This document shows, in pieces, positions 25,650 through 33,319 of a stretch of DNA of 64,000 nucleotides. Under the pieces are notes generated by a model, which saw nothing but the letters and a program-made list of their open reading frames with translations, searched no databases and was not told the DNA's origin. The number at the start of each line of letters is the position of its first letter. Position 1 is the stretch's first letter. Location: assembly GCF_023715205.1 (NCBI RefSeq), contig NZ_JAMBNR010000004.1, forward strand, positions 248,001 to 312,000, given 5' to 3'. This stretch comes from Mesobacillus maritimus. GTDB taxonomy: Bacteria > Bacillota > Bacilli > Bacillales > Cytobacillaceae. The translations under genes were made by a program, and so were the position numbers.

Positions 25650-25910
25650 GGTGTTTAAAAATGCCGCGATACTAAAAAACAGGGGAAATAGTAGATATAG
25701 AAGGACTTAAAGGGGTTTCTTATGTGCTAAACCTCATAATTCGTCACAAGATTGTCACGAGTTTAGAGTTATAACAAGACTGATTAACAATAATAAAACA
25801 GTCGGGATTTACCATAACGTTAAACGAGATTGTCTAACAAAACAGGGGGGGATTACAAAAATTACCTATTTTGAGAAGAAGGGACGAACGCTCAATAATG
25901 AGGAGTTAAT

Positions 25911-26079
25911 AAAAACCAGTCTTCGTAAAGATTATTGAAAAAATCCAAAAGCCTTTTTAACGAAATAGTAGCCATTGCGTATGTTTATAATTAGTTGGTA
26001 AGCTCTTTTCTCTCAGAATAACTAGCTTATATAGACGTATTTTTTGTCCAAAAGCAACAAAGGTTAGGAAAAGAGGCTT
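25911..26079 (+). mobile_element. MITE-like element (copy C)
   Basis: A 169-bp element sharing the family blocks CTTCGTAAAGATTATTG, TTTTTAACGA, GTAAGCTCTTTTCTC and AAAGCAACAAAGGTTAGG. TAAT flanks both ends (25907-25910 and 26080-26083). It has diverged at the left tip. It fills much of the 640-base gap between the DUF438 gene and brnQ; the rest of that gap holds the Fnr box, a pair of GTCAC motifs near 25747-25765, and the brnQ terminator. Confidence 0.7.
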
Positions 26080-26083
26080 TAAT

Positions 26084-26112
26084 GAAAAAAACCGAGGACC
26101 TGGGATCCTCGG
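26084..26112 (-). terminator. Terminator after brnQ
   Basis: The perfect stem CCGAGGA / TCCTCGG is followed on the minus strand by seven T. Confidence 0.85.
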
Positions 26113-26153
26113 CAATATAACTGTATTTTAAATTCGGTTTTACATAACAAATT

Positions 26154-27488
26154 CTATGATGCTTTTGTACGCGGTGTTTCTGTAATGGAGAAGGCGTGTG
26201 ATAATTTTGTAATCACGACTCCAACTAGCGTACCTACAACTGCAGGAATCACCCATTCTAATCCGACAGAGGAAAATGGAAGGGAAGAGCGCAAGTTTTC
26301 TAAGAAACCAAGATTGATGCCAAATGAGCTTAGGCCACTAATGACAGCGAAAAATCCTGTAAAGAACATGGCACTTACATATACAATCCGTGAACCTTTA
26401 AAATAGTGGTTAAAGAACGTAAGAACGATCAACACGATGGTTAATGGATAGGCTGTTACTAAAAAAGGAACAGATACTTTAAGAATCTGATTTAACCCCA
26501 TGTTTGTCAACGTAAAGCCAATGAGAGTAACAACTAAGATAACCGACCTATAACTTGCCCAAGGAATCAAATTTGAAAAGTATTGACCGCAAGCGGAAGT
26601 TAACCCGACAACGGTTGTAAAACATGCTAAGGTAAAAATAACCCCTAGTAAAACTGTGCCACTTTGACCAAATAAAAGCGTAGAAACAGAGGAAAGAATC
26701 TGTGTTCCATTTTCAAATGTTCCTAATGCCGCCATTCTTCCTCCTACCATGCCAAGAAAAACATAGACTGCTGCTAATAAGGAGCCGGCAATTAAGGCTG
26801 CTTTTAACATATAACCAGTTAACTTCTTTTCATCCTTCACTCCTTTTTTTTGGACAGCTGTTAATATGACAATTCCGAACGCGAGTGCTGCTAATGCATC
26901 CATTGTGTTGTAACCTTCTATAAAACCTTTAAAAAAAGCACCTGACTCATAGCCGTTTCTAGGAGCTAAGGATTGGCCATCAAGTTTCCCTAGACCGATT
27001 ACACAAAGAGCAACTATAGAGATTAGCAAAATAGGAGTAATCCATCTTCCTAAGTATTTTTCCATATTTGTAGGATTAAGACTAATCAGATAAACAAATA
27101 AAAAGAAAACGACTGAAAAGAACAGTAAAACAAGAGTAGGATTTTCAAAGCCATTGGCAAAAGGCATAATCCCCATTTCAAAGGCAACATTCGCATTTCT
27201 AGGGATTGCAAGAAATGGTCCAATTGATAGATAAACAATGACCATAAAAATGGTACTAAAAACAGGATGGACACGATCGCCAATCGCCTGAATACCGCCT
27301 TTTACACGCGAAATAGCAAAGAGAACAATAAAAGGAAGTCCAACGGCTGTTAGGATAAAACCTGACATCGCCAACCAATAGGAAGTACCAGATAATGCAC
27401 CTAAGAAAGGGGGGAAGATCAGGTTCCCAGCCCCAAAAAACATAGAAAATAACATTAAACCAATAAATAAATGATCAAACTTTCGCAA
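26154..27488 (-). CDS. brnQ: Branched-chain amino acid transport system II carrier protein BrnQ
   Basis: A 444-residue secondary transporter with about 12 TM helices, importing Ile, Leu and Val with sodium or protons. The N-terminal FIGLMLFSMFFGAGNLIFPP block is diagnostic for the LIVCS family. Further family blocks are IGPFLAIPRNANVAFEMG, GYNTMDALAALAFGIVIL and LACFTTVVGLTSACGQYF. The start codon is in good context, with AAAAAGGAGC upstream. A T-box leader with an Ile-type specifier lies about 200 bases upstream, so expression should rise when charged tRNA-Ile is scarce. Confidence 0.93.
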   Translation of the reverse strand: MRKFDHLFIGLMLFSMFFGAGNLIFPPFLGALSGTSYWLAMSGFILTAVGLPFIVLFAISRVKGGIQAIGDRVHPVFSTIFMVIVYLSIGPFLAIPRNANVAFEMGIMPFANGFENPTLVLLFFSVVFFLFVYLISLNPTNMEKYLGRWITPILLISIVALCVIGLGKLDGQSLAPRNGYESGAFFKGFIEGYNTMDALAALAFGIVILTAVQKKGVKDEKKLTGYMLKAALIAGSLLAAVYVFLGMVGGRMAALGTFENGTQILSSVSTLLFGQSGTVLLGVIFTLACFTTVVGLTSACGQYFSNLIPWASYRSVILVVTLIGFTLTNMGLNQILKVSVPFLVTAYPLTIVLIVLTFFNHYFKGSRIVYVSAMFFTGFFAVISGLSSFGINLGFLENLRSSLPFSSVGLEWVIPAVVGTLVGVVITKLSHAFSITETPRTKAS

Positions 27489-27683
27489 TAGAATCGCTCC
27501 TTTTTAAGATTGCTCTTTCTCTGGAATTATGTGTTTTATTAAATGACATCGATGTATTTAGTCATCACTTAATCTGAGAAAAGAGTTTATAAATTTTCTT
27601 TTAACGTTCGAATAAGCATTTCCAACGTTGTATGACTTTAGGATGAGGAAAATCAATGATCGAAAAGGGTATTTTTAAACAAA

Positions 27684-27960
27684 TAAAAAAACTCGTCCCT
27701 TAACAAAGGGACGAGTTTGCGCTCGCGTTACCACCCTAATTCCGCAGAAAGATATACTGCGGCACTTAGTCAACGTACCATCATACGTGTTCCATTGTAA
27801 CGGCGGAAAGCCCGGCAAAGCTTACTGCATTCAGCTTTGCATCTCGGAGATGATTTTCGGAAAGGGACTGAACGCTGACTTGCACCGGGTGTCAGCTCTC
27901 TGTAGAACAGTGATCCAATCTTACTCTTCTCGTCATTGATTTTAATATGTCGTGCATCCA
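27684..27960 (-). promoter_or_regulatory. T-box riboswitch (tRNA-Ile type) controlling brnQ
   Basis: On the minus strand the leader shows the AG-bulge segment AGAGAGCTGACACCCGGTG, a specifier-region GAAAATCATCTCCGAGAT whose best-placed codon is ATC (Ile), and the conserved T-box AGGGTGGTAACGCGAGC (27721-27737). It ends in a strong terminator stem of 11 bp with a T7 tail (27684-27716). The antiterminator would pair the T-box with the 5' arm of the terminator. An open frame inside it (27770-27961) is not a gene. The Ile reading is an inference from position and from the downstream transporter. Confidence 0.92.
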
Positions 27961-27978
27961 AAGTTTTATTTAACTGAT

Positions 27979-28007
27979 AATTTATCAGAGGGAAAAAGAT
28001 TTGTCAA
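27979..28007 (-). promoter_or_regulatory. Sigma-A promoter of the T-box/brnQ transcript
   Basis: On the minus strand TTGACA (28007-28002) and TAAATT (27984-27979) are 17 bases apart, directly before the T-box leader. Confidence 0.75.
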
Positions 28008-28103
28008 TATTTTTTGATAGTCGAAAAATTCCACTTTTCTAACTAGCAAAATTATCATGAAAATGGTCAGTATTAGATCTTGTTGAGTTGTGGATAAAAT
28101 AAA

Positions 28104-28400
28104 TGCTAATCAAGAACATACAGAAACTGGCGATCAATGCTTTCATTCAGATCGAAAAAGTCACCATTCAGATAAAATGAAAAAACTTAGTCACTAGTTT
28201 GAACCGAATTGAAGGTCGATCCGAGCATAAAAGGTCTGAAAAAAGATACATACTGTGATAAGGTCATTACCGAAATTTCGGCCACCTAAGCAGCATTGAA
28301 TAATGTTGCAAAGGTGTTATTGGAAGGCCCTATGAAAACCGTATCGTCGAAGGAATTCAAAAAGGAGGCAGGCAATTGAGCTATGTGTAGAATTATTGAT
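28104..28400 (+). pseudogene. Decayed CsoR/FrmR-family metal-sensing repressor gene
   Basis: Following the frame across indels, the plus strand still spells NQEHTETGDQCFHSDRKSHH, then HSDKMKK, LVTSLNRIEG, DTYCDKVITEISAT, AALNNVAKVLLEGPMKT and IVEGIQKG. This is the full length of a CsoR/FrmR (DUF156) repressor. There are at least four frameshifts (just after the ATG, at the KK-L junction, after RIEG, after MKT) and an in-frame TAA where the family has Gln before AALN. The conserved His before MKT has become Pro, and the metal-binding Cys after it is lost. No copZ/copA gene remains beside it. The 3' end runs into the convergent DnaQ-like gene. Confidence 0.8.
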
Positions 28401-29133
28401 TATCCAATTTAGCGATTTGTTCGTAAACTTCCCCAAGTGTTGTAAACCCTGCGTCTTGTATTCTAGTCAGTGATTGACTCCATAACTCCGCTGTCATCAG
28501 GGCATCACCGAGTGCGTGGTGCCGATTCTTCACTTCTATTCCATATGCAGTGCAAATGGCTTCGAGTGTTTTTGGACTTGAAGTAGGATCAATTACTCTC
28601 GTTAGAAATGAAGTGTCAATAATTCGGTGTTGAAATTTTTTACGCATGACATCCCGTGTGGTCTTTTCCATAAAACGTTGCTCATGTTTAGCGTGATGGG
28701 CTACAAGGATGTTGCTTGAGATAAAATGAAAAAACTTCATTAAAACCTCAGAAGCTTCTGGAGCCAAAGCTAATTCTTCATTGTCGATACCGGTTAATGC
28801 ATGAATGTTAGGTGGAAGAGGTCTCGTTAAACGAATAAGTGAATAGAAGGTTTCTTTGGGGAGGATCTTATTTCCCTTCATTTTTACTGCGCCAATTGAA
28901 ATGATCTCGTCTCCTTTTTCGGGAAAGAACCCTGTAGTTTCAACATCAAAAACAACGGTTTCTAGTTGATTCAGGGGAGAAGAAAGGTCCCTTTTTTTTC
29001 GAACCTCTTTTTCAAGTTGACGATAAAACGACATGCTCTGTGGTGTCACCTTCCCATGCCCAGCAAGAACATTCGAACCGATTTTTTTGCTTCCTAAATC
29101 TCTAAAGAACTGGATGAAATTATTCATGCCCAT
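28393..29133 (-). CDS. DnaQ-like DEDDh 3'-5' exonuclease
   Basis: A 246-residue protein with an exonuclease domain at about 58-230. Exo I is VVFDVETTGFFPEKGDE (catalytic Asp and Glu), Exo II includes LVAHHAKHEQRFM, and Exo III is HHALGDALMTAELW (catalytic His and Asp), so it is of the DEDDh type used for proofreading and RNA or DNA trimming. An N-terminal 55-residue extension is basic. It overlaps the upstream DUF294 gene by ten bases. In many bacteria these activities occur as CBS-DUF294-exonuclease neighbours or fusions, which supports a joint role. The substrate is unknown. Confidence 0.88.
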   Translation of the reverse strand: MGMNNFIQFFRDLGSKKIGSNVLAGHGKVTPQSMSFYRQLEKEVRKKRDLSSPLNQLETVVFDVETTGFFPEKGDEIISIGAVKMKGNKILPKETFYSLIRLTRPLPPNIHALTGIDNEELALAPEASEVLMKFFHFISSNILVAHHAKHEQRFMEKTTRDVMRKKFQHRIIDTSFLTRVIDPTSSPKTLEAICTAYGIEVKNRHHALGDALMTAELWSQSLTRIQDAGFTTLGEVYEQIAKLDNQ

Positions 29134-30095
29134 GATGAATCGTCCTTTGCTACTATTTCTTTTACATGATTAAGCAGTTGTATTCCATCTTTAATAATGA
29201 TCTTTAGGTCTTTTTGTTGTTGTTTGGACATTTGATTGATTTTGACATAATGACCGGCTTCATAATCTGAATGAAGACCATAAGATAGGCGATAGTCTTG
29301 TAATTTAATAAATTGAGTGATAAACCGCTCTCGGTTATCAATATCTGTCAATTGCTGTAGGCGTTCGACTGTTGATGTTTTAACAGAATTGTTCCGAATT
29401 GCCAATACCCTTGCTGCGTTAACGTAGGGAAAGAATGCTGTATCCTTAAGATTGATACAACCTGTGAAAGGTCCATGTGTTTCGAGTAAAAACTGACCTA
29501 ATACTCCAACTCCCTTTTTGATATGCATCGTATTTTCAATGATCCTAGTGAGCATACAACTTCGATGGAGAAGTGGAAAAAAGGAGTTTTTTAGAGAAGT
29601 GAGATAATCTTTTCCGTAAAAACATCGAGCATCAAAAAAGGTAAGAAAATGTCGTATTGATTCCCAAGAGGAATCTAAAAGCCAATTGGAAACTTGTTTA
29701 TTCCAGCCTTCCGTAGATTTGCACCATAAAGGGTTGCTTGCCATAACATTGCCATCACAAACCTTATAACCAACCTCCGCTAAACCTTCTACGAACTCTT
29801 TTCCTAAAGCTAAAAAATACTCCTGAGCTTCCGGTTCAGTAGAATCATAAATAATTCCATGGTCTTGGTCGCTCCAAATTCCTTGCTCAAGTCTTCCGGC
29901 ACTGCCCATCAAAAAGAAACAATATGGAGACCGTGGGGGACCTAAACGGTCTTCGACTGTTCGAATCGCGAGTGCAATCGTTTGTTTCATTAACTCATCA
30001 TGAAAGTCATTCAATAGTGCTGAATGTGACCAGGCCTGGCTGATTTTCTGGTCCCGGAATGATCTTATCTGGGTGTAGCTTTTGTAAATTGCCAT
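29124..30095 (-). CDS. DUF294 nucleotidyltransferase-like protein
   Basis: A 323-residue soluble protein. Residues about 60-85 carry the nucleotidyltransferase-fold motif GSAGRLEQGIWSDQDHGIIY, with the GS and DxD-type acidic pair in SDQDHG, as in DUF294/GlnD-like domains. The C-terminal half (FARVLAIRNN-like helix VNAARVLAIRNNSV and the YRLSYGLHSDYEAGH helices) matches the DUF294 substrate-binding partner domain. Unlike many relatives it lacks N-terminal CBS domains. It overlaps the exonuclease gene and may regulate or modify a target together with it. The substrate is unknown. Confidence 0.8.
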   Translation of the reverse strand: MAIYKSYTQIRSFRDQKISQAWSHSALLNDFHDELMKQTIALAIRTVEDRLGPPRSPYCFFLMGSAGRLEQGIWSDQDHGIIYDSTEPEAQEYFLALGKEFVEGLAEVGYKVCDGNVMASNPLWCKSTEGWNKQVSNWLLDSSWESIRHFLTFFDARCFYGKDYLTSLKNSFFPLLHRSCMLTRIIENTMHIKKGVGVLGQFLLETHGPFTGCINLKDTAFFPYVNAARVLAIRNNSVKTSTVERLQQLTDIDNRERFITQFIKLQDYRLSYGLHSDYEAGHYVKINQMSKQQQKDLKIIIKDGIQLLNHVKEIVAKDDSSWA

Positions 30096-30137
30096 GGCCT
30101 AAACACTCCTTATTTAAGGTTATACATGTATTTTGCA

Positions 30138-30175
30138 AAAATAACGATTCCCCCTGAGTTCTTACTCAAGGGGAG
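30138..30175 (-). terminator. Terminator after the ammonium transporter
   Basis: The stem TCCCCCTGAGT / ACTCAAGGGGA with one mismatch and a TCTT loop is followed on the minus strand by ATCGTTATTTTTG. Confidence 0.7.
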
Positions 30176-30200
30176 TTTGTTTGTGTTAAGTCGAGGCTAT

Positions 30201-31502
30201 CTAGACTTTTATAGACTTTCCATCCGTTCCGAAAGTTCCAGTAGTCTTGATTGCAGGCTTTTCCGATTCAAGCAATTCAGGATAACCATACACACCATGT
30301 TCACTCATATCAAGTCCCATAATTTCTTCTTCTTCAGTGACACGTAATCCTCCCATAAAGGACTTCATAATAGCAAGTAAAACAAATGATACAATGAAGG
30401 CGAAGGCACCGCATACAACAACTCCTAGAGCCTGAACACCAAGTTGTTCGAAACCACCACCATAAAATAATCCTGGCTGACCAACGGAAGCAAGTTCAGG
30501 TGTTGCGAAGAAACCTGTTGATAGAGTACCCCAAACGCCTGCGGCCCCGTGAACGGAAAGTGCGTAGATTGGATCGTCAATTTTACGAGCTTCAAAGAAA
30601 CGAATGCTATAGAAAACAAGAATCCCAGCAATAAAACCAATCACAACGGATGCCCAAGTATCAACGAATGCACAAGATGCTGTAATTGCGACTAAGCCGG
30701 CCAAGGCTCCGTTTAACATCATTGATACATCTGCTTTTCCGATAACAATCCAAGAAATGATCATCGCAGCAATTGTTCCTGCAGCTGCTGCAAGGTTTGT
30801 ATTGACTGCAACGAAGCCGAAAAATCCACCATCTACTGCAACTGTGCTACCTGCATTGAAACCGAACCAACCGACCCATAATAGTAGTACACTTAATGCT
30901 GTATAAACTTGATTGTGTCCATAAAGATTATTTGCAGAACCGTCTTTATTGTATTTTCCGATCCGTGGTTTTAGGAGTATTGTAGCTGCTAATGCTGCCA
31001 TAGCACCAGTTAAATGAACGACTGTAGATCCAGCAAAATCTTGCTTACCGTGTTCAGCTAACCAGCCACCGCCCCAAATCCAGTGAGCGATTGGAGGATA
31101 AACTAAAATGGAGAAAAGTACTGCGAAGACTAAATAAACAGACATTTTTGCTCTCTCAGCAAAGCCGCCAAATGCAATTGTAATTGAAATTCCAGCAAAG
31201 GCTGTTTGGAATAAAAAGAATACAGCACCAGATAGTCCTAACCCTTCCACTTCATATCCTGAATAAAAGAAATCGGATAAACCGATTAACACATTGCCTG
31301 CACCGAAGATTAACCCATAACCGACTGCCCAAAAGACGATGGAGGAAATTCCAAAAGTAAGAATGGTTTTACCAGCAATATGACCTGCGTTCTTCATCCT
31401 AGTTGAACCTGTTTCTAATAGGATAAAACCCCCGATCATTAAAATGACTAACACGGCAGATACCATAACCCAAACACTGTTTAATAAGAATGTCGTATCC
31501 AA
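30201..31502 (-). CDS. amt: Ammonium transporter (Amt family)
   Basis: A 433-residue channel-type ammonium transporter with 11 TM helices. It has the Amt blocks FILLETGSTRMKNAGHIAGK, FAGSTVVHLTGAMAALAA, LLWVGWFGFNAGST and YALSVHGAAGVWGTLSTG; the two pore histidines are visible in VVHLTG and SVHGAAG. I start at TTG 31502, six bases after GGGGAGAG; reading to 31559 would add an unlikely charged tail. No glnK/nrgB gene follows. A TnrA/GlnR-type box lies 83 bases upstream and tnrA itself is next door, so control by nitrogen limitation is expected. Confidence 0.92.
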   Translation of the reverse strand: MDTTFLLNSVWVMVSAVLVILMIGGFILLETGSTRMKNAGHIAGKTILTFGISSIVFWAVGYGLIFGAGNVLIGLSDFFYSGYEVEGLGLSGAVFFLFQTAFAGISITIAFGGFAERAKMSVYLVFAVLFSILVYPPIAHWIWGGGWLAEHGKQDFAGSTVVHLTGAMAALAATILLKPRIGKYNKDGSANNLYGHNQVYTALSVLLLWVGWFGFNAGSTVAVDGGFFGFVAVNTNLAAAAGTIAAMIISWIVIGKADVSMMLNGALAGLVAITASCAFVDTWASVVIGFIAGILVFYSIRFFEARKIDDPIYALSVHGAAGVWGTLSTGFFATPELASVGQPGLFYGGGFEQLGVQALGVVVCGAFAFIVSFVLLAIMKSFMGGLRVTEEEEIMGLDMSEHGVYGYPELLESEKPAIKTTGTFGTDGKSIKV

Positions 31503-31584
31503 AATCAACTCTCCCCTTCCAAATTGGTTATTTGGCTTTCTGTAATTGTATTTTCGCACTATGTAAGATTAATTTCTACAACGA

Positions 31585-31601
31585 TGTTAGAAAACCTTAC
31601 A
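31585..31601. promoter_or_regulatory. TnrA/GlnR box upstream of amt
   Basis: TGTTAGAAAACCTTACA matches TGTNANAWWWTMTNACA at all fixed positions but one. It lies upstream of amt, roughly 40-55 bases before plausible transcription starts, which suits activation by TnrA. Confidence 0.7.
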
Positions 31602-31677
31602 TAAAAATAAACAGAGAATGTTGATAACGACTTTATTTGGGAGGGATTAAATTGAAGGTGAAACGTTTAGGTAAGAA

Positions 31678-32001
31678 TTAAATTTTACGTACTCCAAACT
31701 GAGCATTAAGCTGCCCTTGAATCATTTTTTTACGTAGTCTGGCTTCTTCGGCTTTTTTCTTATCTTTGATCATCTCTTGTCTTATTTCGTATGTTTGAAC
31801 GCCGTCTTCAATCTTTTCAGCGATGTCCATTAACAATTCAATATCTGAAAAAGAATATTTCCTGCTTCCACCAGCAGTGCGTTCTGGAAAAATGAGTTTT
31901 CGCTCTTCGTAATAACGAATTTGTCTTTCTGATAAGCCAGTAAGTTCACGAACAATTCCAATGGTTATTACTTTTTTATCCTTATAGGACTCTTGAGCCA
32001 T
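31678..32001 (-). CDS. tnrA: TnrA, MerR-family global nitrogen regulator (paralogue 1)
   Basis: A 107-residue MerR-type regulator. The winged HTH reads [20 protein letters not shown], then [17 protein letters not shown] and [15 protein letters not shown]. The C-terminal tail [17 protein letters not shown] is the TnrA segment that binds feedback-inhibited glutamine synthetase. Under nitrogen limitation TnrA activates amt/nrgAB, nas and other genes and represses glnRA. I start at ATG 32001 with GAAGGTGA upstream. It lies directly upstream of amt on the same strand and is divergent from a second tnrA-like gene. Confidence 0.92.
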   Translation of the reverse strand: MAQESYKDKKVITIGIVRELTGLSERQIRYYEERKLIFPERTAGGSRKYSFSDIELLMDIAEKIEDGVQTYEIRQEMIKDKKKAEEARLRKKMIQGQLNAQFGVRKI

Positions 32002-32035
32002 CCATATCACCTTCTCTTAAAGGATTTTAAAAATA

Positions 32036-32052
32036 TGTAATATTATCTCACA
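32036..32052. promoter_or_regulatory. Perfect TnrA/GlnR box between the two tnrA genes
   Basis: TGTAATATTATCTCACA fits every position of TGTNANAWWWTMTNACA. It is centred 43 bases before the start codon of the minus-strand tnrA and 176 bases before the plus-strand paralogue, which suggests autoregulation. Confidence 0.8.
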
Positions 32053-32219
32053 TAAAGAAAAACTAAAAAAGGGAAAAGTTGAAATATTTAAAAAGTTAAT
32101 CTGTACCAAAAGTCCTGAATTGAAAAATGATTGTTAGGTCTTCTCCCAATTGTGTTGTGGAAAAGAATAAAATATCGATAATCAACAGTAACGATATATC
32201 TTTAAAGAGGGAGGGAGTT

Positions 32220-32528
32220 ATGACATCGTATAAAGACAAAAAAGTCATATCAATTGGTATCGTTAGTGAACTAACAGGCCTATCGCTCCGCAAAATTCGA
32301 TATTATGAGGAACGAGGTTTGTTATCTCCGGGAAGAACAGAGAGAGGTGGGAGGAAGTACTCGTTTGCCGATGTGGATACGTTAATGACAATAGCGGAAA
32401 GGAGAGAAGAAGGCGTACAAACTGCCGAAATTAAGCAAGAGTTAATAAAAGAAAGAAAGAAGAAAGAGAGTGTAAGAAATGAAATGATTAAGGGGCAATT
32501 AAATGCTCATTTCAATATAAGAAAGTAA
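32220..32528 (+). CDS. tnrA: TnrA-like MerR-family regulator (paralogue 2)
   Basis: A 102-residue paralogue of the neighbouring TnrA, closer to the B. subtilis wording in places ([20 protein letters not shown] and [14 protein letters not shown]). The HTH helix is [12 protein letters not shown], and the C-terminal tail [14 protein letters not shown] keeps the glutamine-synthetase-binding pattern. I start at ATG 32220, which has GAGGGAGGGAG just upstream; the open frame extends further 5' without a ribosome site. The two genes share a 218-base divergent control region containing a perfect TnrA box. Whether both bind the same sites is not visible. Confidence 0.88.
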   Translation: MTSYKDKKVISIGIVSELTGLSLRKIRYYEERGLLSPGRTERGGRKYSFADVDTLMTIAERREEGVQTAEIKQELIKERKKKESVRNEMIKGQLNAHFNIRK

Positions 32529-32536
32529 ATCTTCTG

Positions 32537-32577
32537 CACAAATCTATCGAGGAAGAGGATATTTGTGTATTTTTTTT
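32537..32577 (+). terminator. Terminator after tnrA paralogue 2
   Basis: CACAAAT / ATTTGTG form a stem around a 17-base apical region, followed by TATTTTTTTT. Confidence 0.7.
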
Positions 32578-32706
32578 GCCTTTTTTCTATAACTTATAGT
32601 GCTTGTTGTGATGAAGAGACGGGGGAACGGCTACCATGATTCGACATAATGCCAACATTTATTAGAAAAACCTTCTCTCCCGTAAAATAGATTGTAAATT
32701 AAACCT

Positions 32707-32732
32707 AAAAAAATATCCTGCATAGCAGGATA
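32707..32732 (-). terminator. Terminator of the tiny-ORF cluster
   Basis: The 7-bp stem TATCCTG / CAGGATA with a five-base loop is followed on the minus strand by seven T, 15 bases after the FbpA-like stop. Confidence 0.85.
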
Positions 32733-32746
32733 AATCACTTGTGTGT

Positions 32747-32902
32747 TTAATGATTCCGATTTTGTTTGAGAATTTCTTGTAAATCACTAATAGAAAAGCT
32801 TTTTAGTTCTTGATGGGAGTAGGATGATGAACCTAGTCGGATGATTTTTTCAATGTAATGCTGTTTTGCCTTTTCCATACCTTGTCGCAGCTGTTTGGAC
32901 AT
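32747..32902 (-). CDS. FbpA-like (Fur-regulated basic protein family) small protein
   Basis: A 51-residue basic protein that starts MSKQLRQGMEKAKQHYIEKI and contains ELKSFSISDLQEIL. The pattern (a charged N-terminus, K-QHYI-K-I, then a hydrophobic L-x-x-F-x-x-S/T-DL block) matches the Fur-regulated basic protein A family of Bacillus. In B. subtilis Fbp proteins assist the small RNA FsrA in iron-sparing repression. AAAGGAGTGA lies before the ATG. It is the last of three overlapping small frames and is followed by a good terminator. I found no clear Fur box upstream, so iron control is not supported here. Confidence 0.65.
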   Translation of the reverse strand: MSKQLRQGMEKAKQHYIEKIIRLGSSSYSHQELKSFSISDLQEILKQNRNH

Positions 32903-32993
32903 GACAGTCACTCCTTTCGTCTGCTCTGATAAATAAGGGCCCTTTATAGAGGGGAACGATTGTGATTGATTTCATGTTTTGGTTAGTACTCAT
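32850..32993 (-). CDS. Small overlapping ORF (47 aa), hypothetical
   Basis: An open frame starting at ATG 32993 with AAGGAGA eight bases upstream. The product (MSTNQNMKSITIVPLYKGPL, then FIRADERSDC) has no TM helix and no family that I recognise. It overlaps the upstream 56-aa ORF by 11 bases and the FbpA-like gene by 53 bases in a different frame. The ribosome site is the main support. It may instead be a leader whose translation tunes the FbpA-like gene. Confidence 0.4.
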   Translation of the reverse strand: MSTNQNMKSITIVPLYKGPLFIRADERSDCHVQTAATRYGKGKTALH

Positions 32994-33153
32994 GATGGGA
33001 TTCTCCTTCCGATGAGTGGTTATTTTGTACGAATCGAAGGAACGCATGGGCTTTCCACCCCAATGTTTTTAATAATTCCTCGTATAATTGATCCCGTTTT
33101 AGATCTAAGGCAATGATTTGCAGTGCTATTTGAGTTTCTTTTGTGCGTTTCAT
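32983..33153 (-). CDS. Small ORF (56 aa), first gene of the tiny-ORF cluster, hypothetical
   Basis: A 56-residue helical, charged product (MKRTKETQIALQIIALDLKR, then DQLYEELLKTLGWKAHAFLR). GAGGTGA is placed ten bases before the ATG, and a TTGCAT-17-TATATG promoter lies immediately upstream, giving a very short leader. It overlaps the next frame by 11 bases. The amphipathic helix pattern suggests a folded small protein, but I do not recognise its family. Its position before an FbpA-like gene suggests a shared transcript. Confidence 0.6.
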   Translation of the reverse strand: MKRTKETQIALQIIALDLKRDQLYEELLKTLGWKAHAFLRFVQNNHSSEGESHHEY

Positions 33154-33172
33154 TTATAGTGTTCACCTCAAC

Positions 33173-33201
33173 CATATACAAATTCAGTTTGTTTCATGCA
33201 A
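33173..33201 (-). promoter_or_regulatory. Sigma-A-like promoter of the tiny-ORF cluster
   Basis: On the minus strand TTGCAT (33201-33196) and TATATG (33178-33173) are spaced by 17 bases. The start codon at 33153 follows closely. Confidence 0.6.
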
Positions 33202-33275
33202 ATGTATTTATAGAGTAATGGAATCCAATTTTTCTGTCATGGAGGTTGTGACGTTTCCTAACGTACTTTTTTCGA

Positions 33276-33304
33276 ACAAAAAAAGCCCTACTAATTTAGG
33301 GCTT
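33276..33304 (-). terminator. Terminator after trhA
   Basis: The stem AAGCCCTA / TAGGGCTT with a short loop is followed on the minus strand by TTTTTTTG. Confidence 0.8.
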
Positions 33305-33319
33305 AAACGCGAAGGACCT

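Noticed and set aside
27570-27673. A possible sixth MITE copy (GAGAAAAGAGTTTATAAA, then CTTTAGGAT and CGAAAAGGGTATT).
   Set aside because: The order of blocks fits the reverse orientation, but similarity is weak and no flank duplication is visible, so I did not list it as an element.
27770-27961. A 63-codon minus-strand frame before brnQ.
   Set aside because: It lies inside the T-box leader, whose conserved RNA motifs explain the sequence.
33154-33275. A Fur box before the tiny-ORF cluster, expected from the FbpA-like gene.
   Set aside because: I searched for a TGATAATNATTATCA-like palindrome by eye and found none.
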